64,000 nucleotides of DNA, from assembly GCF_014356525.2 (NCBI RefSeq), contig NC_052507.1, positions 57,072,621 through 57,136,620 on the forward strand. The letters are read 5' to 3'. This document shows, piece after piece, positions 32,528 to 44,863 of the stretch (the first letter of the stretch is position 1; each line of letters opens with the position of its first letter). The notes under the pieces were generated by a model. It did not search any database. It saw only the letters and a list, made by a program, of their open reading frames with translations, and was not told where the DNA came from. This DNA is from Nilaparvata lugens. Its lineage: Eukaryota; Arthropoda; Insecta; Hemiptera; Delphacidae. Position numbers and translations under genes: made by a program.

Positions 32528-34955
32528 ATGTCGATCACTCTGTCTGCTCGGCTGGATGATAGAGTGGCCGGGCTGAATGTCGGCGATGTCCTCAAGCATG
32601 TGGTCTCCCCATTCCCCGATCAGCTCAAAATCACTCACGTCAACGCCCAATCACTCCTTTGTCACATAGATGAGTTCAGATGCACTTTTGGTGATTGTGT
32701 TTCCGACATTATGCTTGTTTCTTAGTCTTGGCTTGAGCCTGCCATCCCAAAACGACTTGTTGCACTCGATGACTACATGCTCATTTATAATGACCACTTG
32801 CACAAGAATGGCAGCGGGGTTGCTGCATTCATTAAACGTGCTCTTCTTCCTGTACATAAGCTTTCGTCCAATAATTCTCATGCATCAAGGCCCGAATATA
32901 TGTTTCATGAGATTAGAAGCAATAATGTCAAAATCTTGATCGCGGTATGCTACAGGCCGCCTCACATTGGCTTCATGTCTGAGTTTGAGGAGGCACTTTT
33001 AGATCTGATGGTGCCCTATGAACATTTGTGGCTATCATGGGTGACTTTAATACTGACTTACTTGGACCTGACACTTATGACAAGGTGCAACTGACTAATA
33101 TTTTCTTTGCAAATGGTATGACCCAGCTGCCTCTCCAAGCTACTGACCATACATCCACCTCGGACACGCTTCTAGATCTTGTAGCCGTCACTGATAAGAA
33201 ATCCGTTGTGAGCTATGGGCAGATCCCTTTCTCAGGACTTTCAGCATATGACTTGATCTACCTTGTTTACAACATTGAGCGACCTAAACCTAAACCGAAA
33301 ATTATTACCCACAGAGATTACAACAATACTCACCTTCCTAATCTATTCAATGATGCATTTAATCTTGACTGGCTGAGTATTTTCAATACCAATGATGTAA
33401 ATCAAATGTTGAATATAATAAATGATAATATCCTCCTCATTTATAAAAAACATGACCCTCTTAAGACCCACAGAGTTACCAGAGACCCAGCTCCATGGCT
33501 CACTGAGGAAATACGACATTTTATGCGTGATCGTAATTATTGGTGTAAGAAAGCAGGGCAGTCTAAGATTCCTGATGATTTAATCGTTACAAGCGCTTAC
33601 GAAACTCGTGTAAGCATATGATCAGGAATGCAAAGGCTGGCTTCTACCAAAATTTGATATATTCTAGGAGATCATCATCATCATCAGTATGGCGAGTTCT
33701 GAGGGGGATTGGAGCCAGCAAAGAGAGGCATCCACCGACCATTGCTCACTCACTTGATGCTCTCAATGACTTTCCCACTGATATCCCTGTGGGTTTGCAC
33801 CAAGCCCGTGCTCACTATAATTCATTACCAGAAATCCATTCAAATGAGGACTTCCACTTTTTTGGAGTTACTGAGCAGAAGGTTTTCCTGGCTATTAGAA
33901 GAATAGAATGTAATGCTGTTGGATCTGATAGTATCCCTATGAAGTTCTTGAAAATTCTACTTCCCATGATTCTTCCTTTCCTAACCCATCTAATTAACAC
34001 CTCACTAATGACTCCAGTTCTCCCTGAAGACAAATAAACGCCCATTGTTATTCCTCTTAACAAAATTCGTTACCCTTCCACTCCCTCAGTTTATAGGCCT
34101 ATCAGCTTATCACCTGTCCTGTCGGAGGTACTGGAGATTATTGCCCACTCTCAAATGAGTCTGTACATTCATGGCTCTGGTTTGATTGGTGATTTTCAGT
34201 CGGGGTTCCGTGGTCACAGTATCACCACAACTCTGCTCAGAGTTGCTGATGATATCCGTGGGGCTATGGATAGTAGACAGATAACTGTTCTAGTATTAAT
34301 TGATTTTAGTAAGGCCTTTGACTCCATTTTCCACCCCACCCTCTTGTATAAAATTTGTAAATTGGAGTTTTCAAACACTACTGTAGATAAGTAAGGTCTT
34401 ACTTGCAGGGTCGGTGTCAGAGTGTGAGAGTGGAGGGTGTCTCTTCACAGTGGCACACTGTGGATAGAGGGGTGCCACAGGGGTCAGTCTTGGGTCCTCT
34501 GCTGTTCAGTATATCATATATAATTATATTATTTATCAACCACAAGATATTATCTATATGCAGATGACCTGCAAATCTATAAACACTGCAATAAAGATGA
34601 TTTCAATACGGCAGTAGAGGAAATCAATGATGAGTTAGTACGTTTACTTGATTGGGCTGGTAATAATGGGCTAAAGGTGAATGGAACAAAGTCAAAGACA
34701 ATCGTGATTGGTTATTTGAGACAACTGAACATACTTGACTTGTCAGTTGGACCATATATTACAATCAATAACGTACAAGTAGAGTACAGCTCAGATGTGA
34801 AAAGCTTGGCACTCACTATGACTAAGACCTTGGACTGGACAAACCATGTGACGTTGACTCGCAATAAGGTGATTGCTGGGATTAAGACGTTGAAGAAGAT
34901 TTCGGACTTCTTTCCTTCTCCAACAAAGGTTATGTTTCAAACTTCTAGGGCAACA
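32528..34955 (+). pseudogene. CR1-like LINE ORF2 (endonuclease-reverse transcriptase)
   Basis: Plus-strand frames in order encode an AP endonuclease (ITHVNAQSLLCHIDEF at the start, SGVAAFIKR, VCYRPPHIGF, MGDFNTDLLG) and then RT. The RT has VYRPISLSPVLS, FQSGFRGHSITTTLL, LVLIDFSKAFDSI with the motif A Asp, a [12 protein letters not shown] motif, and the YADD box at about 34556-34570. Breaks include a stop at about 32723 where ETWL-like sequence should be, frame shifts near 33030 and 33618, a TAA at about 34035 and further shifts near 34390-34560. The match fades near 34950, before the usual C-terminal region, so it is 3'-truncated at its junction with the LTR fragment. Confidence 0.9.
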
Positions 34956-34984
34956 TGAATCATGAATGGTTCTTAGTTGATTGG

Positions 34985-35299
34985 ATGGTGTAAGAATATA
35001 ATTTTGGATATTCCCCAAAATCTTGTAATGACAAGAAAAAGAAAGGATTCGAGCAAGCAGCTGTATTGTTATCACCAGATATGGTGTCAACGGTCTAGAT
35101 TAGATAATTATGGCTCTCAAGGCTATGATTTTGAACAGCCGAATGAGAATGTATTATTGCTATTTATTTGATAATATAAAATATATAATATTTTGAGGTT
35201 AGGTTCTTTGGTATTTACTAGTCGGCGACCTCAATAATCGGTTGAGCCGTATATTTTGAGAATTAGCCAGATACCTTGTGGCAAATTCTTCTTCTCAAG
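34985..35299 (+). repeat. Inverted fragment of the A/B LTR
   Basis: Read on the minus strand, this matches the plus strand of 10500-10821 and 44540-44855 along about 300 bp: gaatttgcca, gtatctggcta, gtcgccgac, cctaacctcaaaatatt, aaataaatagc and tcggctgttc in that order. It abuts the end of the RTE LINE (stop after NVRNGQAP at about 35300). It is therefore an LTR fragment in the opposite orientation, or a shared 3' sequence of the LINE; see findings. Confidence 0.7.
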
Positions 35300-35922
35300 G
35301 TGCCTGTCCGTTTCGAACATTGGCGATCATATTGGCTATGATGACTTTGTTAGGAACAATTGAATGGGGATTTTTCCAAACCGAACTCTCAGGTTGGCCA
35401 GCCAGGATATTCTTCTTTGACATGGGGCTCTCCGGCCTTCTATTTTGCCCTGCAGTATGCTTTGCAATAGCTCATATCTGCCCCTATTGTGCATTATGTG
35501 GCCCAAGTATTGTAACTTCCTGAATTTTATGATGTTAACCAGTTCTGGGGCCATATTCATCCTCCTCAACACCTCCTGATTGGTAATCCTATCAGTCCAT
35601 GGTATCCTCGGGATTCTCCTATACAGCCATAACTCAAATGCTTGGAGCTTTGCTACTGTGTTTTGCTTTAAAGTCCATGATTCAACACCATACAACAGTA
35701 CTGAGTACACATAGCACTCCAGTAATTGAATCTTCGTATGCAAGGTGAGGTCATGGCTCTTGAGAACAGACCCCATTGTTATGAAAGCACTTTTGGCTTT
35801 TGCAATCCGACACCGGATCTCCTGAGAATTATCCCATGACTCATTGATCAAGGTAGGTGTATTGTGCGACCCTATCAATTTTTGTCTGATCAATGTACAG
35901 CTCCGCTCCTTGGATGTCATCT
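35300..35922 (-). pseudogene. RTE-type LINE, C-terminal part (piece 3 of 3)
   Basis: The minus-strand frame reads DQTKIDR-like sequence near the right edge, then CRIAKAKSAFITMG, HTKIQLLECYVYSVLLYGVESWTL, FELWLYRRIPRIPWTDRI, KFRKLQYLGHIMH and RRAPCQRRISWL. This is the well-known C-terminal region of RTE-type LINE polymerases. It ends in NVRNGQAP-like sequence and a stop at about 35300. At 35919-35922 the frame is interrupted by element F and resumes at 43507. The start of the 194-aa frame at 35920 is only where the insertion ends. Confidence 0.9.
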
Positions 35923-38150
35923 TGTGGCAGCACTTTTTAAAGGTGATAAAGAAGATAATTTTGAATAAAATTTAGAATTTAGAAATAGGCAGACACATCT
36001 AGAAAATACCTGAGTCTATGACTAATTCATGCAGGTGAACGGGCTAGAGTCAAGAAAACTTCAATTAATCTTGCCATGCCTGATTTAATAGGTTTATACT
36101 ATAGAATAACACTACAATTTGAAATAATTGAAAATTACAAACAGCTTCAATAAACATTGGCAACTAAAATCGAACAACAGAAACAACAATTTCATGTTAC
36201 TTTGGTGACATTCTTCATCTGATTCAGGGGCGCATTACTATCCCCAATTAGATAGCAATACGTCACAAAACCAAACAATATCAGTCATCAAATAACAAGT
36301 TAATTTCAACATGGAATTACTCAAGAAAGAAAAGCCCGTTGGACCCAAGTTTCGTTGATAGTAACCCATATAACCCATTTCATAATAATTTTGAATCCCC
36401 ACTTTTGATTGACATTCTCGAATGAACCTTTGTTTCACTACACTGCACTTTCATTGGTCTGTACGTTGCTTTATCGTCGGGGTTACAGTACCTTGTTTTT
36501 GGCGGTGAACTTTTACCGGTTGAATTTGGCTTGACGGCGACGTCCCTTACGTCCCTAGACCTGTCGTCTGAACGGGTGTCTTGAAGCGGTGTTACATAAA
36601 GTTGCGGAACCAAAGGGGTGGTAGTACAAGAAGTTGGTTTGGGGACACACATGAACCGCAGTAAATAAATGTATTACAGCATTAATTTCTAACTCTTCCT
36701 ACAATTCATCAAAAGCTTAAACAGGAGTTTATTCAATTATTAATTTAGATTTTATCTTGACGTTCTGATTTCATTCAAAATTGATTAAAACGGATTTACT
36801 TGCCAGAGTGTAATTAATATACAAGGCAACTTATGAAAACACTTGTAATAAATTAATATAATGCTTTTAGAAAAATGAATACTTCATTAATTATGATGTT
36901 AACTTTTATATAAATTAATATAATACTCTTAGGAAAGGAATAGTTCAGATTGAAATGATGCTAACTTATATGATATTTTTCGTTTGGTTTGCAAAATCAA
37001 ATATAATTTTTCATATAGTAGCTCGACTAGTATTGTGGAAACTTGTGCGCTAGCCAAATTTATAATATTAATTTCATGGAAAAGAAAAACTTTCTTCTTT
37101 GTCTATTAAGATTTCTATCATAAAAATTTACTAAATTATTCGAAAGCCTTAATGACATAAGAAAACAGAGTCTGAAAAATATAAAATTATAAAATGTCAT
37201 AAACTCAATATGAACATAATCTTAAAAATTTCATTCCAATTTAAAGGCTATCTTCCTGACTTTCAGCAATACTCTACGATAATATATTTCCAGAAACAAT
37301 AACTCAAATGTAACGTAACTGAAAACTTTCTATACTTCTTTAGAAAAAAAATTTATAATTATCTTCCATCACTAATAAATCAAAAGGATTATTCTCAATC
37401 AATATTATTAACTTGAAAATAACAGGCTTATTAATTCAATACTCTTATGGAAGTTTCAATCAATTAAATCCCTAAATTATATTTTAACCTTATTTTACGT
37501 ACCTTAGCGGTTATTTGAAGAAACAATTATTCGTACATGATGAAGAAACACAATTAAACCTTTCAGGACATGGCACTACTAGAAAATTCAAACATTAATA
37601 AAAATAAAACTAGCTCCTACATTAACATTAACTAATGATATAAACTTATAAACCGCCCAAAAAGGGCGAAACATAATGACTACATCTTTACTCTCGTAGT
37701 GCTCCTAGCAAAGTGTCCTCCGAAACGTAATCTGGTCTCTCGACTGGGGAATCCCCACTACTGTATTTAGAAACAGGTCTCCTATTGGGCAAAGGGAATC
37801 AATTTGACCAATCGTCGCGTGGCTTCTAGAGCCTTTGGACCAAATAGTAACTGCAAAATCGGTAGTTTGTTATAATTTCATTGCTTGCTGTTTTCCAACT
37901 TATCGCACTTTATGTCGCGACAGGAAGGCTAAGTTTTAGAGATAATTCCATAATCTACATTCCTCGACGACTCGGAGCCACAATTTTTAAATATCTATCA
38001 TGGGAAACTCGAAGTCATGGCCGTTCATAATAGAGAGAGAAAATAATTTATTTCGCTAACTCACTTACAATAATGGCTCTAGTCTATTGCGTATTAAATT
38101 TACTATTATTACTTGGGAAAAGGCCTGAATTAAAAAGAGTGCTCGGCACA
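35923..38150 (-). repeat. 3' LTR of element F
   Basis: This LTR starts TGTGGCAGCAC at left and ends GCTCGGCACA at 38150. On the minus strand it begins TGTGCCGAGC. It matches 41281-43506 and, in part, 24199-25846. It contains the LTR-borne frame at 36238-36652 and, at its right, a stretch with 'ccgaaacgtaatctggtctctcgac'. No protein of known family. Confidence 0.95.
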
Positions 38151-38164
38151 CTCCCCCTCCTTCC
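38151..38164 (-). other. Polypurine tract of element F
   Basis: The minus strand reads GGAAGGAGGGGGAG directly before the TGTGCC start of the 3' LTR. It is an unbroken purine run and fixes the orientation of the element. Confidence 0.85.
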
Positions 38165-41100
38165 GGTGTGAAACACACAAAAAGAAATCTAATCAGGATA
38201 TGTTACCATAGAGGCATTCTGTATGATTTGGAGAGTCGAATTTCTGGATTGATAGTAGGATCCAATTTGAAGCGGGCCCTCTTCAAAAGAAATCTCTTTA
38301 ATCATTCCGAAATTCAGCAAAATGTATAACTAATTGAGATTTGTGGCAAGAGTCTTTAAACTGTGGCAAGAGTCAGGACCAAACAATATGGGCGTGTCCA
38401 CTTTTTAAGTAGGCACTAAAGAAGGACCGAGTATAATAATCTTGAATACTTCAATCACTTTATTGAGTCCCTGGTTATTTTCTTGGCAAACTCTAACATG
38501 GGAAAACGTTTAAAAGACATCATAGTTTTAATTGGTTCTATGTTACTCTGCTGTTGTAAAATATGAAGCACATTGGTTATAATAGTAAAGGATGAAACTT
38601 TTTTACTCTGCTGAATGTATTGAAATCTAACTATCATTACTATAGAGTTGAGAGTGCAACATATTTTTAACAATATAAAGCAATTCAATAGGCAATACTA
38701 TTTTACATAGACTACGATTCAAAGATAACAATGATTAAAATTGCATTATTAGATCAACGCGAGAGCTATATGACACAAGCGCGATTTTGCATTCCACAAT
38801 CATGAGAAAAACACTTTTCATAATAATATTCCAGTAGGAAACCTTTACCACAGAACGCTAGTCAAAACAAAACTATGATATCGAGTGCCAGGCTATTATT
38901 TATCGTAAACTCAAAGTACGTGACATTTTCTCTAAACACTGGAAGAATAATTCTCAAGGCATGATTTAATAATATGAAAATTCAACTGGAACAACTATCT
39001 TAGCATTGGACTGCTACTGCTTGACTTCTGATTATCAACATTATTGAATTTACCAATACACTAACACATTAATAGACTACTATTACACTATTACTGATTC
39101 TCAAGTTCACTGACATTTTCAACCTTACTGGAGCCTTACATAATTATTTCTCAACAATAAACTTCATATCCAACTAGTTTCAATTACTCTTCTAGATCGC
39201 AAAACATCCCAACTTATGCACATGGAAAACTTGATTCCAATTTTACTATTCATCATTAAAAAAATTTATCATTTCATTAAAGATTTTCCTATTTTTTTTT
39301 ATTTATTAATTCTTTTTGACTACTTATCTCTAAAGGGTCCTACTACTGTTAATTACCTCAATCTAATTTTCCCAACAAAAATTCTATTTCCTTTTTGACA
39401 CAAATTTTCCTACATATTTCTACTTTTATATCCCCAATTAAATTTTTAATCAACCTTTCAACTCTCAACTACAGAATAATTTAAACTCATGCTTAACTCA
39501 AGAGATTTTCCCTTTTTATTTCAAATTCAGCTAGAAGAATTTCACTGTTAATTTTATTTCAATTTAACCCGTTCAGTAGTGCTCCAATATTTATTTCTAC
39601 TTTCACTGATAACCATTTTAACATTACCTAGGTACTCGAAAAAGTTTCTCTGTTATTTTATTTGTATACCTTAACTAATCACTTTAAATATTCATTGTCT
39701 AAAACTTTCAATTTTCGTTACCATACCAAATTTCTAAGCAACTTTAAACTCGATAATATCCCCCTTTTTTTATTTACTAATTATTACTTGTGTTTTTGCG
39801 GCTGACTTTCCTACCAAACATTAACGAACCTTTTGACTGGGCTTCCCTAAACTGCATTACGCTGATTGTTTTCCTTACAATCACTACGAAGACTCACTAA
39901 ATATTCTAGATTTCGGTTTACGTTATTCTACTGACGAGCCCCATAACTCTCGAATGAACCAGACCGTTTACTAGATACAAAAAAATCTTAGCTCACACCA
40001 TCTTCGGTGCCTTTCGCTAAAATTATACAATTCCACCGTACAAATTTGCAAGGTTAGTCACAGCTAAATTCCTTGATTTGTTACATGGACAACTTTCGGG
40101 CAGTGCTCCGTTCTCTCTGGACACGGACCTACACTTTCGCCGATTACCCAAATTCAACAACAACACACATAGGCAGGACATCCCCGTGTCCTCCTCTAAA
40201 TCTTGAGTCTCAACTAAACAAAAAAAATTCCCCACAGCCTACAGGAAACGTTACTAACACAACGGATCTTTACACTATCACTACGCACTATGCCTACCGC
40301 AAAAATCACACCAAAAAAAAAAAAAAAATATCTCCAATAATAAAACTGATTCACCTTTTCGAGAATAAACATTACTGATAAAGGGACTTAACAACCTCAT
40401 CTCAATCAACTTATTTTCATACAAATTCCCAAGGATTTGATTATCGTTTCAACTTGAATCTACAATACCCAATTATTTAGTTTAAACATCTCAAGGCCAA
40501 AACTACTCATCAACTTTTCAAAACTACATAATCAACAATAACTAATAAAACAGTTTCCTATTTATTCTCTGATTACCTTCGATCTACCTTAACTTATCAA
40601 AAAAATTTCCTATTTTCCTCAAACATTCTCCCATAATAATTTCCGCATTTTTCTAATTTACTTGGGTTGACCTTTAAAATCTCAATATTCACTTTCACTA
40701 CTACTATACTGATATTCAACTACCAGACGTGAGACCAGAATACGTACGTTGACATTACAATAATTTCTATCATCATTCACGGAATTACAGAATGCAAAAA
40801 ATTATTCAGTACTTAGAATCAGTTATTTTCACCTATGCTAGTTTCTTCTACTAATTTTTATTCTACCGTTAAACCTTCAATTTCTCAATAATCAATTTCA
40901 ATATTAAGTTTTAGAATACTTCCAACTTAAGTTTCCTGACTTTATCTTCAAGCACTTCAAAATATTTTCACTTTAATGGATTTACTGAACTGAATAACAT
41001 TCCTATTTCATCTACAATTATTTAAACTTCAGAAAGATTGGAGTAGCAACTATAAATATTATTCAATCAACTCCAAACCTAAAATATTGACAGTTAACAC

Positions 41101-41280
41101 GTTCACAGAATGAACTATTGAGTATAGACTCAGAAAAATTGATCTAGTATTATTAGAGTAAGTTATGAAAAATTCAATTTTTTAGAAAATTTGAATTCCA
41201 GAGATTTAAATATCTCTAGACAGCAGAGTCGGCGCAGTTGTATGCCTTTCGCTAAACATTCAGCAGCAGTGGCGCAGTTG
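38165..41280 (-). other. Interior of element F, no retroviral genes
   Basis: About 3.1 kb without any frame that I recognise; the longest is about 100 aa (40073-40378, plus) and 77 aa (38455-38688, minus). From about 39.0 to 41.1 kb the plus strand is rich in C and poor in G; for example 39361-39420 has 14 C and 1 G. The sense (minus) strand is therefore G-over-C and purine-biased. Next to the right LTR the minus strand reads CAACTGCGCC twice (about 41271-41280 and 41231-41240), one of which may be the primer-binding region. It does not start with TGG, so the primer tRNA is unclear. Confidence 0.6.
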
Positions 41281-43506
41281 TGTGCCTGCACTTTTTAAAA
41301 GATGATAAAGAAGATAATTTTGAATAAAATTTAGAATTTAGTAATAGGCAGACACATCTAGAAAATACCTGAGTCTATACCTAATTCATGCAGGTGAACG
41401 GGCTAGAGTCAAGAAAACTTCAATTAATCTTGCCATGCTTGATTTAATAGGTTTATACTATAGAATAACACTACAATTTGAAATAATTGAAAAATACAAA
41501 CAGCTTCAATAAACATTGGCAACTAAAATCGAACAACAGAAACAACAATTTCATGTTACTTTGGTGACATTCTTCATCTGATTCGGGGGCGCATTACTAT
41601 CCCCATTAGATAGCAATACGTCACAAAACCAAACAATATCAGTCATCAAATAACAAGTAATTTCAACATGGAATCACTCAAGAAAGAAAAGCCCGTTGGA
41701 CCCAGTTCGTTGATAGTAACCCATATAACCCATTTCATAATAATTTTGAATCCCCACTTTTGATTGACATTCTCGAATGAACCTTTGTTTCACTACACTG
41801 CACTTTCTTGGTCTGTACGTTGCTTTATCGTCGGGGTTACAGTACCTTGTTTTTGGCGGTGAACTTTTACCGGTTGATTTGGCTTGACGGCGACGTCCTC
41901 TTACGTCCCTAGACCTGTCGTCTGAACGGGTGTCTTGAAGCGGTGTTACATAAAGTTGCGGAACCAAAGGGGTGGTAGTAAAGAAGTTGGTTTGGGGACA
42001 CACATGAACCGCAGTAAATAAATGTATTACAGCATTAATTTCTAACTCTTCCTACAATTCATCGAAAGCTAAACAGGAGTTTATTCAATTATTTAATTTA
42101 GATTTTATCTTGACGTTCTGATTTCATTCTCAAAATTGAATTAAAACGGATTTACTTGCCAGAGTGTCATTAATATACAAGGCAACTTTATGAAAACACT
42201 CGTAATAAATTATATATATGCTTTTAGAAAAAAGAATACTTCATTAATTATGATGTTAACTTTTATATAAATTTATATAATACTCTTAGGAAAGGCATAA
42301 TTCAGATTGAAATGATGCTAACTTATATATATTTTTCGTTTGGTTTGCAAAATCAAATATATTTTTCATATAGTAGCTCGACTAGTATTGTTGGAAACTT
42401 GTGCGCTAGCCAACATTTATTAATATTAATTTCATGGAAAAGAAAAACTTTCTTCTTTGTCTATTAAGATTTCTATCATAAAAATTACTAAATTATTCGA
42501 AAGCCTTAATGACATAGAAAACAGAGTCTGAAAAAATAAAAATTATAAAATGTCATAAACTCAATATGAACATAATCTTAAAAATTTCATTCCAATTAAA
42601 GGCTATCTTCCTGACTTTCAGCAATACTCTACGATAATATATTTCCAGAAACAATAACTCAAATGTAACGTAACTGAAAACTTTCTATACTTCTTTAGGA
42701 AAAAAAATTATAATTATCTTCCATCACTAATAAAATCAAAAGGATTATTCTCAATCAATATTATAACTTGAAAAATAACAGGCTTAATTAATTAATACTC
42801 TTATGAAAGTTTCAATCAATTAAATTCCCTAAATTATATTTCAACCTTATTTTACGTACCTTAGCGGTTATTTGAAGAAACAATTATTCGTACATGATGA
42901 AGAAACACAATTAAACCTTTCAGGACATGGCACTACTAGAAAATTTAAACATTAATAAAAATAAAACTAGCTCCTACATTAACATTAACTAATGATATAA
43001 ACTTATAAACCTGCCCAAAAAGGGCGAAACATAATGACTACATCTTTACTCTCGTAGTGCTCCTAGCAAAGTGTCCTCCGAAACGTAATCTGGTCTCTCG
43101 ACTGGGGAATCCCCACTACTGTATTTAGAAACAGGTCTCCTATTGGGCAAAGGGAATCAATTTGACCAATCGTCGCGTGGCTTCTAGAGCCTTTGGACCA
43201 AATAGTAACTGCAAAATCGGTAGTTTGTTATAATTTCATTGCTTGCTGTTTTCCAACTTATCGCACTTTATGTTGCGACAGGAAGGCTAAGTTTTAGAGA
43301 TAATTCCATAATCTACATTCCTCGACGACTCGGAGCCACAATTTTTGAATATCTATCATGGGAAACTCGAAGTCATGGCCGTTCATAATAGAGAGAAAAT
43401 AATTTATTTCGCTAACTCACTTACAATAATGGCTCTAGTCTATTGCGTATTAAATTTACTATTATAACTTGGGCAAAGGCCTCAATTGAAAAGAGTGCTC
43501 GGCACA
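41281..43506 (-). repeat. 5' LTR of element F
   Basis: This LTR starts TGTGCCTGCAC at 41281 and ends GGCACA at 43506, followed by ATCT. It is collinear with the left LTR over its whole length. As the upstream LTR on the minus strand it would carry the promoter. The LTR-borne frame is at 41674-42003 here. Confidence 0.95.
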
Positions 43507-44110
43507 ATCTTTACTAATGATCATGAGCTTTGTTTTGGCTGAGTTATATCAAGTCCATATGTTTTACTCGATTCTGGAATCCTATCCATCAGCTTTTGCA
43601 GGCACTCTAAGGATTCAGAGAACACAATGGTATCATCAGCATAGCATAAATTGTTAAGCTTCTCTCCATTGATTGAGATACCTTCATTCTTATATTCAAG
43701 TGCTTCTCTGAAAATGTGCTCTGAATATAGGTTGGAAATGATAGGTGATAGTATGCAACCCTGTCTAACTTCTCACAGGATCTTCACCTGTTCTGTATGT
43801 TCTCCATCTACTCGGAGAACGACTGATTGATTCCAATATAAGTTGGCTATAATTGTTAGGTCTTTTTTATCAATTCCGGTTCTTTTAAGACATCCATCAT
43901 TTTTTCATGTTGAACACTTTTGAAGGCCTCCTTGTAATCAATCAGACATGCAAAAACATTACAACCCACATCTCTGCATCTTTGAAACAGAACCTGCACA
44001 CCAAACAGAGCTTTCCTTGTTCCCACATCCTTCACAAAACCAAATTGATTGGGTGAAATTTGCTCTTCACATATGTTATAAATTTTTTTGTGAATGACTT
44101 TTAAAAACAC
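43507..44110 (-). pseudogene. RTE-type LINE reverse transcriptase (piece 2 of 3)
   Basis: From 44110 leftward the minus strand reads VFLKVIHKKIYNICEEQIS, NQFGFVKDVGTRKALFGVQV, then CNVFACLIDYKEAFKSVQ (motif A Asp), VRQGCILSPIISNLY, and the YADD box at 43643-43632 within LCYADDTIVFSES. These are RTE-clade RT motifs. One frame change is needed near 43860. The right edge at 44110 is the target duplication of element B and the left edge at 43507-43510 that of element F. The pieces at 54144 and 35922 continue the protein on either side. Confidence 0.92.
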
Positions 44111-44855
44111 TGTCACGTTATTTTTTTTCAATAACGGGTTTTCCTGCTTGGCTGCAGTTGATAGAGCATGAGTCATAAATTTTATAACCCTTGTTGTTGT
44201 TCTTAGGATATATATTATACCAAATTCTTACTGGCTCGCCCAGGAGCTCCTGCAATTCTCTGCTGTTGCCGGTTACTGACGTCGGCTGCTCCAACAGTTC
44301 ACAATTTCTGTGACTGATTTGTCGAAATCCGCAAGTATAGATGCGAGAATTCACACTGCTACAACTTAATACTATAAATTTGAGACTCTTCTGGTCTTAG
44401 GCTACAATCTGGTCTACTTCTGGTCTTATTTTATGTATTTTGTACATGCTCATTCTATACAATTAATTTTTATAAACTCTCAAGTTGTTTTTCCATTTAC
44501 AATAGCATGCCATGTGGTTACCAAATCCTCCAGTTGAATGCTATTTGTTTACAACAAAAATTTGCCAAAGGTGTCTGGCTATAATTCAAATTACATGGCT
44601 TGATCGATTATTTAGGTTGCCGACCAGTAAGTAATATAGCCTAACCTCAAAATTCCAATATTTTATATAATACAATAAATAGCAGATGAAATTATTTTCT
44701 ATTTGGCTGTTCTAAATGTAGCCCAGATACCCGTTATTATCTAATCTTTCATTTGTTGCTATCGCACCCGGCAATAATAGAGCAGCTGTTTGCTCGAGAC
44801 CTAAAAATCCTTTCATTTAGCGATTTTTCTTGCTTATCAAAAATAATTTATCACA
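44111..44855 (-). repeat. 3' LTR of element B, internally deleted
   Basis: The left end TGTCACGTTATT matches 51727 in the 5' LTR, and the segment from 'ccaaattcttactggctcgcc' to 'gagactcttctggtc' (about 44220-44395) matches 51778-51957. At about 44400-44425 the sequence jumps to the counterpart of 53650, so about 1.7 kb present in the 5' LTR is missing. A 55-bp stretch at about 44165-44219 is absent from the 5' LTR. The right edge is put at 44855, where a minus-strand G-run precedes TGTGATAAAT; similarity to the 5' LTR continues about 35 bp further. Confidence 0.8.
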
Positions 44856-44856
44856 T

Positions 44857-44863
44857 AACCCCC
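44857..44863 (-). other. Polypurine run before the B 3' LTR
   Basis: On the minus strand a run of six G in TTCGGGGGGTTA precedes TGTGATAAATT. Its position matches the purine tract of element A (2232-2241). The same G-run occurs at 54097-54103, inside the outer end of the 5' LTR, which is unexpected. Confidence 0.5.

Larger units (their letters stand above)
35923..43506 (-). mobile_element. Non-autonomous LTR element F (LARD-like)
   Basis: A complete LTR element of 7584 bp is flanked by ATCT (35919-35922 and 43507-43510) inside the RTE LINE. Its two LTRs (35923-38150 and 41281-43506) are about 2.2 kb each, start TG and end CA, and are nearly identical apart from scattered substitutions and single-base indels. 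A polypurine tract on the minus strand abuts the left LTR, so transcription runs right to left. The 3130-bp interior has no gag, pol or env. Size and structure fit a large retrotransposon derivative that borrows enzymes from an unknown autonomous partner. Confidence 0.92.

Noticed and set aside
40073..40378. Plus-strand 101-aa frame in element F interior.
   Set aside because: Antisense to the element, ends in a Lys run from an A tract, and composition simply reflects the C-over-G skew.
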